Source: Saprospiraceae bacterium
GTDB lineage: Bacteria > Bacteroidota > Bacteroidia > Chitinophagales > Saprospiraceae
Assembly: GCA_004297645.1 (NCBI GenBank)
Contig: SCUG01000620.1
Coordinates: 1-13,884, forward strand
Direction of reading: 5' to 3'
DNA: 13,884 bases
How positions within the stretch are numbered: the stretch's first letter is position 1; each line of letters begins with the position of its first letter. Below are positions 1 to 5,817 of the stretch, one piece after another. The position numbers and the translations under genes are program-made. Under the pieces are notes generated by a model that was not told the origin of the DNA, did not search any database, and saw only the letters and a program-made list of their open reading frames with translations.

Positions 1-225
1 GGGGGGAGCTTGACATCAACCACACTTTATTGGTTGGTCCCCAAAAATCTTAAACCCGCCAAATGACAACCTTTAAATCTACTGACAAAGAGATTGTGCG
101 TTTTGGCTAAAGTCGAGTTTTAAAGGCGAGCGCAAATGTATCATACTTTGAAACAATTGTGGAAGTCTTCGCAAAAAAAAAATCTTCAAATTCTCCGGGG
201 AAATGTCCAGACAAAAAGTGGCACC
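1..225. other. Left-edge intergenic stretch without a gene
   Basis: I see no convincing gene here. The stretch lies 3' of the minus-strand kinase gene. It holds a weak CAACC/GGTTG inverted pair near 17-39 and a run of ten A at 173-182. An open frame that starts at 136 on the plus strand runs antisense through the end of the kinase and looks like a shadow. Confidence 0.5.
173..202 (-). terminator. Possible weak terminator after the hybrid kinase
   Basis: Read on the minus strand, a run of ten T follows a short palindrome (TTCCCCGGAGAA, 191-202) about 25-50 nt after the kinase stop codon. The stem is only three to four pairs, so this is a T-tract with a poor hairpin. It is the only terminator-like signal after this gene. 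Confidence 0.25.
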
Positions 226-2175
226 TCAGTTCAGCACCAAAGACATGATGTTCATGATTTTCACGTAGAGTTCTTCCGGTTTGAAGGGCTTAGCCAAATA
301 ATCGTTCATGCCTATTTCAAAGCACTTATCCTGCTCTTTTATCGAGGCATTTGCCGTGAGGGCAATGATGGGAATATTGCTTGTTTTGCGGATTTCACGG
401 GCTGCCTCCAGGCCATCCATCACGGGCATTTGGATGTCCATGAGAACGAGGTCGTAGCTGTGCCCGGCGAGTTTTTCCAATGCCAAAGCTCCGTTTTCGG
501 CAATGTCCACCCTGACGTAACTGGACCACGAAGTCAATACCTTTTTGGTAGCTATCTGATTGAGGAAGTGGTCTTCGACTAACAGTATTTTCAAGGGGGC
601 CTCCGGAGCATAACCGGCGAGGAACTCAGCTTTGCGCACCACCTTTGTGGCGAGGGAAACGCTGAATGTGGAGCCCTTTCCTTCCGTGCTTTCGATGGAA
701 AGCCGGCCTTCCATCGTTTTTACCAATTTGCAGATAATGGCCATGCCAAGTGGCCTTTTTTTGGCCTCTTCATCAGAGGATCGAGGTATCTCCAAATTGG
801 CATCTGCCACCAAAAGTCCCGCTGCCTTTTCTGCCGGCATGCCAACGCCGGTATCACTGACACTCAGCTCGATGTCCAGCTTATTGCCCTGCTCTTTGCC
901 AGCAGCCACAGCCACTGTTATTACACCGCCCTGAGGGGTGTATTTGATGGCATTGTCAATGAGGTTGTACAAAATTTGAGTCAGCTTTTTCGGGTCGCTG
1001 ATGAGTTTCTCTGGCAACTGCTCGTCCACGACAAAATTGAGCGTAAGTTTTGCAGCATCCGCTTTCAACTGCACCACGTTCCGAAGTCCTTGCATAAGGT
1101 CGCGCAGGTTAAACTGCTCCACTTCAAGCTTGACAGAATCGGAGACCATTACCGTGAAATTCATAAGGTTGTTGACAGCAATGGAAAGGTCATCCACCGA
1201 AGTCTTGAGGTCAGCAATATGTGATTTTTGAGAGGAACTGGTTTGTGTATTTTCCAGCAAATGGAGAAGATTGACGACCGACGAGAGCGGGGTACGAATG
1301 TGAAAGCTCAGCTCAGAAAGTGCGTCCTCTTGCATCGAAGCTGTTTTGCTGGAAATGTTTTTTTCGAGAATCAGCCTTTCCGAAAGTTTGCGCTCAGTAA
1401 TGTCCTGTATTCCACCGACGAGCATGATTTTGCCCCCGGCACCAGCCACCTGAACCTTGGCATGAAGCACCACGTAGCGCAAGGTATTGGTGCCTGCCAG
1501 AATGCGGTGCTCCAATTGGTGGAGAGCGGCATCGTTGGTGACCTCTTCAAAAAAAGCTTCTGTTGCTGCATAGTCCTCCGGATGTACATATTCGAGGTAA
1601 GTGGAGAGGGCCGGACTGATGCTCCCCGGTTGGAAGTTAAAAATTCGGTACACCTCGTCCGTCCATTTCATTTCATTCGATACGATATCCATTTCCCAGG
1701 TGCCAAAACGTGCCATTTCCATGGCTTCGAGAAACCAACGCTTGTTTGCTTCCAGATTTTTGGCAGATTCTTCCAGCTTCATCTGCACCTTCGAGCGCTG
1801 AAGTGCATATCGTATGGTGCGGCCGAGAAGCTTGCCATCGAATTGGCCTTTTACGATAAAATCCTGGGCACCTGCTTTTACAGACTGGTTGCCGATGATT
1901 TCATTGTTCATGCCGGTGAGGATGATGGCAGGGATGTGTGGGGCTTTTTCAAGGAAGGTAGTAATAGTTTTAAAACCCGTAGAATCGGGAAGGTTAAGGT
2001 CGAGCAAGACTATATCAATGGGGGCACGTTGCAGCAATTCTAATGCATCGTACAAGGTCTCTTTATGGTGCAGGCTGAATTTAAAACCAGCATCCTCAAG
2101 GAAAACTTTTATAATCGTAACATCGCCAGGATTATCTTCAATCAACAAAATCTGAGTCTTGTTCTTCGTGTTCAT
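226..2175 (-). CDS. Hybrid histidine kinase: REC-PAS-HisKA-HATPase-REC
   Basis: A 649-residue cytoplasmic signalling protein with no membrane segment. Receiver 1 (about 8-125) has an IEDNPGD acid pocket, phospho-acceptor D59 in LLDLNLPD and K109. A PAS_3-like fold follows (about 147-260, ending GIQDITERK). The dimerisation/H-box region is near 284-345 and the ATPase domain spans about 390-510, with N-box N408 and G1 box DTGVGMP at D441. Receiver 2 (528-644) has D580 in MDIQMPVMDG and K629. The frame is open upstream to 2253, but the ATG at 2175 is preferred because MNTKNKTQILLIEDN is the usual receiver start. The gene lies 109 bp after the response regulator on the same strand and is probably co-transcribed. 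Oddities: the H-box reads LSFHIRTPL instead of the usual SHEIRTPL order, and the G2 box reads RPLGMAI. Signal and output are unknown. Class assignment is firm; catalytic competence is uncertain. Confidence 0.93.
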   Translation of the reverse strand: MNTKNKTQILLIEDNPGDVTIIKVFLEDAGFKFSLHHKETLYDALELLQRAPIDIVLLDLNLPDSTGFKTITTFLEKAPHIPAIILTGMNNEIIGNQSVKAGAQDFIVKGQFDGKLLGRTIRYALQRSKVQMKLEESAKNLEANKRWFLEAMEMARFGTWEMDIVSNEMKWTDEVYRIFNFQPGSISPALSTYLEYVHPEDYAATEAFFEEVTNDAALHQLEHRILAGTNTLRYVVLHAKVQVAGAGGKIMLVGGIQDITERKLSERLILEKNISSKTASMQEDALSELSFHIRTPLSSVVNLLHLLENTQTSSSQKSHIADLKTSVDDLSIAVNNLMNFTVMVSDSVKLEVEQFNLRDLMQGLRNVVQLKADAAKLTLNFVVDEQLPEKLISDPKKLTQILYNLIDNAIKYTPQGGVITVAVAAGKEQGNKLDIELSVSDTGVGMPAEKAAGLLVADANLEIPRSSDEEAKKRPLGMAIICKLVKTMEGRLSIESTEGKGSTFSVSLATKVVRKAEFLAGYAPEAPLKILLVEDHFLNQIATKKVLTSWSSYVRVDIAENGALALEKLAGHSYDLVLMDIQMPVMDGLEAAREIRKTSNIPIIALTANASIKEQDKCFEIGMNDYLAKPFKPEELYVKIMNIMSLVLN

Positions 2176-2284
2176 ATGGACTTTCTTTGTCGTATCGTAG
2201 CAGCCCGAAGGATGCCGGTTTGAACCTTGGTATTTTCCGATAAAGCTGCCCATTGGCAGTTAGAGCAAATCGGTAGGGCCGGCG

Positions 2285-2728
2285 TCAGTTTATCATCGTA
2301 GGCAAAATGGCCGTCCTTATCCAGAAGTCTTCGATCTTTTGAATTATGTCAAAGAATTTGTCAAAGTCAACAGGCTTGTTGATGTAACAATTGACGTGCA
2401 GATTGTAACTATTCAGGATATCCTGCTCGGCATCAGAAGTCGTAAGGATGACCGTTGGAATGCAAAGCAGCTTTGGGTCAGTTTTGATTTCACTCAGTAC
2501 TTCCCGCCCGTCTTTCTTGGGCAGGTTCAAATCGAGAAGAATAAGGTCGGGTGTAAAAACATCTTCATAAGGGGGTGTTTTACGCAAAAAACGGAGGGCT
2601 TCCATTCCATCCATCACCACATCCAATTTCACGTTAAATCCTCCTTCTTTAAAGGCCTCTTGCGCCAGCCTTACATCTCCAGGGTTGTCTTCGATTAGTA
2701 AAATGTTCACAGGTCTGGATTTTCTCAT
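2285..2728 (-). CDS. Single-domain response regulator (Rcp1/CheY-like)
   Basis: A 147-residue protein made only of a receiver domain. It shows the acid pocket E13-D14 in LLIEDNPGD, phospho-acceptor D66 in LLDLNLP, T96/T97 and K118 in INKP. The insert before the phospho-acceptor and the NPGD motif are typical of the Rcp1 group of stand-alone regulators that work with phytochrome-like or hybrid kinases. It has no DNA-binding output domain, so it probably acts by protein-protein contact or as a phosphate relay. The start is the ATG at 2728; there is no clear Shine-Dalgarno site. It is the first gene of a two-gene minus-strand unit with the hybrid kinase, whose N-terminal receiver carries the same IEDNPGD motif. 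Partnership with that kinase is inferred from adjacency. Confidence 0.93.
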   Translation of the reverse strand: MRKSRPVNILLIEDNPGDVRLAQEAFKEGGFNVKLDVVMDGMEALRFLRKTPPYEDVFTPDLILLDLNLPKKDGREVLSEIKTDPKLLCIPTVILTTSDAEQDILNSYNLHVNCYINKPVDFDKFFDIIQKIEDFWIRTAILPTMIN

Positions 2729-2940
2729 AATGGTTTTAGTTAAAAATCATGGTTCCCTATTTTGAAAATTCCGGGACTAAGAAGCCCGAAAACTTTGGGG
2801 GTACGCCGGGGCGAAATTTTGAAAGAATTTAAATGCAGTTAGCCGTCTCATTTGAAAATCAAAAACTTACCTGCACGGGCTTCTTATCAGATGAACTGAA
2901 AGGAAACGCCAGATAATTACTTTGGGAGGAAGAAGTTAAC
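2729..2940. promoter_or_regulatory. Divergent intergenic region with inverted and direct repeats
   Basis: This region separates the minus-strand response regulator from the plus-strand prenyl synthase, so it should hold promoters for both. An 11-bp perfect inverted repeat, TAAGAAGCCCG at 2778-2788 and CGGGCTTCTTA at 2876-2886, brackets it. The 9-mer TTTGAAAAT occurs twice in direct orientation (2761-2769 and 2851-2859). On the minus strand, TAAGTTTT (plus-strand AAAACTTA, near 2862-2869) matches 7 of 8 bases of the TAnnTTTG box. A regulatory role is inference. Confidence 0.3.
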
Positions 2941-3038
2941 ATGCCAAAACACCAGTTGCTCCTTCAAGCTGACAACCTGTTTTGGAATGCAATGTTAAAT
3001 GCGGCGATTGGAAAGGAGCCTATTCGAGCGGGCGGACT

Positions 3039-3046
3039 TATTTTTG
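3039..3046 (+). promoter_or_regulatory. Candidate Bacteroidota -7 box for the prenyl synthase
   Basis: TATTTTTG matches the Bacteroidota consensus TAnnTTTG exactly and lies 37 nt before the chosen ATG at 3083. The nearest TTG upstream (3008-3010) is 28 nt away, longer than the usual spacing of about 20 to the -33 element, so support is partial. A second, imperfect box (TTACTTTG, 2917-2924) lies further upstream. Confidence 0.3.
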
Positions 3047-3082
3047 CGAAGCACAGCCTATCGAAAAAACACATTTACCCTG

Positions 3083-4069
3083 ATGCAAACATTACACCAT
3101 TTTCAGACGCAGTTCGAACACCATCTGAAAGACCATCTATTTCACCAGCCTCCGGCAGAATTGTATGCTCCCGCCAATTACATCCTCCAACTCGGCGGTA
3201 AACGCCTGCGCCCCGCTATGCTCATGCTCGGCTACTATCTCTTCCGGGAAGATGTCGAAAAATCGCTCCCCGCAGCCCTCGCCATTGAGGTTTTCCACAA
3301 CTTCACCCTCGTACATGACGACATCATGGACGCCGCCCCACTGCGCCGGGGCCACCCCACCGTACACCAAAAGTACAACACCAACACAGGCATACTCTCC
3401 GGCGATGTCATGTTGGCACAAGCCTACAACTGTTTGCTACAGTTGGAGGCCACAGACGCTTTGGTGCGCTCCCTGACAACGATTTTCACCCAAACGGCCA
3501 TCGAGGTTTGCCAGGGGCAGCAATTGGACATGAATTTTGAAAACCGCCAGGATGTGACTATCGAAGAGTACCTGAAAATGATTGAACTGAAAACATCGGT
3601 ACTTGTAGCAGCAGCACTGAAGATGGGGGCTTTGCTCGCCGGTGCCACCCCAACCGACGCTCAACATTTGTACGAGTTTGGCCGCCACCTCGGCCTCGCA
3701 TTTCAGTTGCAGGACGACCTGCTCGACACCTTCGGCGACGCCGGAAAATTCGGAAAAAAAGCAGGCGGCGATATCTGCCAAAACAAGAAGACCTACCTCT
3801 ACCTGAAGGCCCTGGAAATTGCTGACCCCGGCCTGAAGAAAGAGCTGGAAAATTGGTACATCTCACCAACCCACACCAATGCAGCCGATGAGAAAATCAG
3901 GCGCATAACGCAGATTTTCCAGAAACTGCACATAGGGGAAATTACGGAGAATTTAAAAGAAAAATACCAACGGCAAGCCATCGTACACCTCGATAAAGTG
4001 AGCGCTCCCACTGACAAGAAAAAAATGCTCGAAAATTTTGCCACCCTGCTGATGAACCGGGAGCTATGA
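3083..4069 (+). CDS. Polyprenyl diphosphate synthase, short-chain type (FPP/GGPP)
   Basis: A 328-residue all-alpha trans-prenyltransferase that condenses isopentenyl diphosphate onto allylic diphosphates to feed isoprenoid synthesis. It shows LGGKRLRP (about 37-44), the first aspartate-rich motif DDIMD (D79, D80, D83) followed by LRRG, K170 in ELKTS, and the second aspartate-rich motif DDLLD (D211, D212, D215) within FQLQDDLLDTFGD. The fifth residue before the first motif is Phe74. In this family a bulky aromatic residue there usually limits the product to C15-C20 rather than C40. The start at 3083 gives a normal family N-terminus; an in-frame ATG at 2999 would add 28 residues of unlikely sequence. 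No Shine-Dalgarno site is visible. The gene stands alone between a divergent signalling unit and a secreted peptidase. Product length cannot be settled from sequence. Confidence 0.93.
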   Translation: MQTLHHFQTQFEHHLKDHLFHQPPAELYAPANYILQLGGKRLRPAMLMLGYYLFREDVEKSLPAALAIEVFHNFTLVHDDIMDAAPLRRGHPTVHQKYNTNTGILSGDVMLAQAYNCLLQLEATDALVRSLTTIFTQTAIEVCQGQQLDMNFENRQDVTIEEYLKMIELKTSVLVAAALKMGALLAGATPTDAQHLYEFGRHLGLAFQLQDDLLDTFGDAGKFGKKAGGDICQNKKTYLYLKALEIADPGLKKELENWYISPTHTNAADEKIRRITQIFQKLHIGEITENLKEKYQRQAIVHLDKVSAPTDKKKMLENFATLLMNREL

Positions 4070-4091
4070 CACTATAAAGGTGAAAAGGAGC

Positions 4092-4107
4092 AACCACCGA
4101 AGTGGTT
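4092..4107 (+). terminator. Small hairpin after the prenyl synthase
   Basis: A six-pair stem AACCAC/GTGGTT closes a CGAA tetraloop 23 nt after the stop codon. There is no T-tract after it, so intrinsic termination is doubtful. It may only mark the 3' end of the message. Confidence 0.25.
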
Positions 4108-4210
4108 ACCCCTCACACTATGAAACACTATAATTTCCAAAGTTGGATGACTGGAGCGTACGACGTCACAGCGGCACATCTACTTAATTTATTACGTAAA
4201 AAGGGTAGCA

Positions 4211-4417
4211 ATGGGTTGCTTTTCTGGTAAGCATGGTAAAGTATCGCCGCCAAAAAGTACTCAGGTGAGTGAAGGGAAGAAAAAACCTGAGCGTAAAACT
4301 TTTCAGCCTGTTCCTGAAAAAAAAATCACTTACTTATTTATCATACCGGTGGGCAAACACTGTGTCTATTTTTCTTTTATCTTCACTGCCTCACTGCGAA
4401 ATGATTCAATGCGATGA
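4211..4417 (+). CDS. Possible small protein, 68 residues, function unknown
   Basis: An ATG at 4211 is preceded by AAAAAGGG, a purine stretch at usable Shine-Dalgarno spacing, which is rare in this window. The frame starts MGCFSGKHGKVSPPK, then has a Lys/Pro-rich stretch and a more hydrophobic C-terminal half. There is no recognised domain. The Cys at position 3 does not form a lipobox, since no signal helix precedes it. Codon use in the first half is plausible but differs from the GC-rich neighbours. It may equally be a chance frame in an intergenic region. Confidence 0.22.
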   Translation: MGCFSGKHGKVSPPKSTQVSEGKKKPERKTFQPVPEKKITYLFIIPVGKHCVYFSFIFTASLRNDSMR

Positions 4418-4465
4418 ACAGGATACTTTCCGGGATTGTTTTCTGGCCGTCCCGCTTTTTTCTCA

Positions 4466-4473
4466 TAAATTTT
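4466..4473 (+). promoter_or_regulatory. Candidate -7 box for the M28 peptidase
   Basis: TAAATTTT matches 7 of 8 positions of TAnnTTTG, 27 nt before the ATG at 4501. The nearest upstream TTG (4436-4438) is 27 nt away, too far for a standard -33 element. Support is weak. Confidence 0.2.
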
Positions 4474-4500
4474 AATAAAAACTTACTAAACGATTCAACG

Positions 4501-5730
4501 ATGAAATTCACCTTACTTTTTCTGCTGACCTTCCTACTCTGCTTCTCCGGTTTTTCACAGGACAACCACGCCACCGCATTACAGGGCATGCGTGTTGATG
4601 TGGTTTACCTCGCCTCCAACCTGCTTGAAGGGCGGGCCACCGGCGAGCCGGGCGAATCCCTCGCTGCCCAGTACATCGCCTCGCGTTTTGCCGGTGAAGG
4701 CCTCCAGCCAAAAGGTACAGATGGCTCCTGGTTCCAGCCTTTTGATTTTAACATAAAAGAGAACCCTCACTCCAACACCGGCGGCAAAGCAGGCAATGGC
4801 AAAAACGTCGTCGCTTTTCTCGACAACGGCGCCCCCACTACCGTGGTCGTCGGCGCTCATTACGACCACCTCGGATACGGGTTGGATGGGTCTTCCCTTT
4901 ACGTTGGTGACTCCGCCGTTCACAATGGCGCCGACGACAATGCCAGCGGCGTGGCGGCCATGCTGTACCTCGCCCATTACCTGAAAACCTCGCCCGCAAA
5001 GCACAACAACTACCTCTTCATCGCCTTCTCCGGTGAAGAACTCGGCTTGTACGGCTCAAAGAATTTTGCCAACAACCCGACGATAGACCTGTCGTCAGTC
5101 ACTTACATGCTAAACATGGACATGGTGGGCCGCCTGAATAAAGAAAAAGTGCTCGCCATAAATGGCGCCGGTACCTCGCCCGTGTGGAAAGACGAACTGG
5201 CGAAAATCTCCGTTGGTGGCATCAAGCCCAAAACTACCGACAGCGGCATCGGCCCTTCCGACCACACTTCGTTTTACCTCAAAGACATCCCGGTATTGCA
5301 CTTTTTCACCGGCCAGCATACCGATTATCACAAGCCCTCCGACGACAGTGAATTGGTGAACTACAACGGCATTTACGAAGTGGCCCAATTCATGGCAACA
5401 CTCATCGAAAACCTCGACGGCCAGGGTAAACTGGCATTCACCAAAACCAAAGACGAACAAAAAGAAGCCACCAGCTTCAAAGTTACCCTCGGCGTGATGC
5501 CCGACTACGTGTACGAAGGCGAAGGCATGCGCATAGACGCTGTGCTCGACGACCGCCCGGCTCAAAAGGGAGGCCTCAAAGCTGGCGACGTAGTCATTCA
5601 AATCGGCGACGTGAAGGTCAAAGATATTTACGGCTACATGGAAGGCCTCGGCAAGTTCAACAAAGGCGATAAGGCCATCGTCAAAGTAAAGCGGAATAAT
5701 GAGGTGGTTGAGACTGAGGTAGTGTTTTAA
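4501..5730 (+). CDS. Secreted M28-family zinc aminopeptidase with C-terminal PDZ domain
   Basis: A 409-residue exported metallopeptidase. A signal peptide (about 1-20: MKFT, hydrophobic core, then FSGFSQ) predicts export through Sec; the Cys in the core lacks a proper lipobox. The M28 domain has the expected two-zinc ligands: H120 and D122 in HYDHLG, bridging D146 in NGADDNASG, catalytic E179 with ligand E180 in FSGEELGLYG, D207 in NMDMVG, and H277 in DYHKPSDD. A protease-associated insert is not obvious. Residues about 335-409 form a PDZ domain (GGLKAGDVVIQIGDVKV), common in Bacteroidota M28 enzymes and thought to bind peptides or regulate access. The start at 4501 is chosen because it begins the signal peptide; the frame is open 87 nt further up. 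The likely role is release of N-terminal amino acids from peptides in the periplasm or outside the cell. It converges on the nSTAND gene. Confidence 0.94.
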   Translation: MKFTLLFLLTFLLCFSGFSQDNHATALQGMRVDVVYLASNLLEGRATGEPGESLAAQYIASRFAGEGLQPKGTDGSWFQPFDFNIKENPHSNTGGKAGNGKNVVAFLDNGAPTTVVVGAHYDHLGYGLDGSSLYVGDSAVHNGADDNASGVAAMLYLAHYLKTSPAKHNNYLFIAFSGEELGLYGSKNFANNPTIDLSSVTYMLNMDMVGRLNKEKVLAINGAGTSPVWKDELAKISVGGIKPKTTDSGIGPSDHTSFYLKDIPVLHFFTGQHTDYHKPSDDSELVNYNGIYEVAQFMATLIENLDGQGKLAFTKTKDEQKEATSFKVTLGVMPDYVYEGEGMRIDAVLDDRPAQKGGLKAGDVVIQIGDVKVKDIYGYMEGLGKFNKGDKAIVKVKRNNEVVETEVVF

Positions 5731-5817
5731 ACGGTGTTGCGGTGTTGCGGTGTTATGGCAGGGGCGCACCGCAACACCGTAAAACCGCAACACCGTGTGT
5801 CACCGTGTCCACCGCCC
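5731..5817. repeat. Repeat-built hairpin between convergent genes
   Basis: The octamer GGTGTTGC is repeated in tandem at 5733-5754 (nearly three units). Its complement recurs at 5767-5780 and again at 5784-5796. ACGGTGTTGCGGTG (5731-5744) and CACCGCAACACCGT (5767-5780) form a perfect 14-bp stem with a 22-nt loop. It starts directly after the peptidase stop codon and ends just before the 3' end of the nSTAND gene. It could serve as a two-way terminator, although no strong T-tract flanks it. Confidence 0.6.

Larger units (their letters stand above)
4070..4500. other. Intergenic region between prenyl synthase and peptidase
   Basis: 431 bp without a certain gene. The first part has three copies of ACACTAT (4069-4075, 4115-4121, 4125-4131) around a small hairpin (4092-4107). 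The middle part has an open frame from 4211 that may encode a small protein. The last part carries a possible -7 box for the peptidase. Base composition is more AT-rich than in the flanking genes. Confidence 0.5.

Noticed and set aside
136..582. Plus-strand open frame of 148 codons at the left edge
   Set aside because: Most of it is antisense to the C-terminal receiver domain of the kinase, and it shows no family signature.
1228..2043. Plus-strand open frame of 271 codons opposite the hybrid kinase
   Set aside because: It is fully antisense to conserved receiver and PAS domains and has no recognisable domain. It is a shadow of the real gene.
2941..3201. Plus-strand open frame of 86 codons with GGGAGG upstream, ahead of the prenyl synthase
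   Set aside because: It overlaps the true synthase in another frame and loses coding character inside it. The Shine-Dalgarno-like stretch is notable, but nothing else supports a leader peptide.
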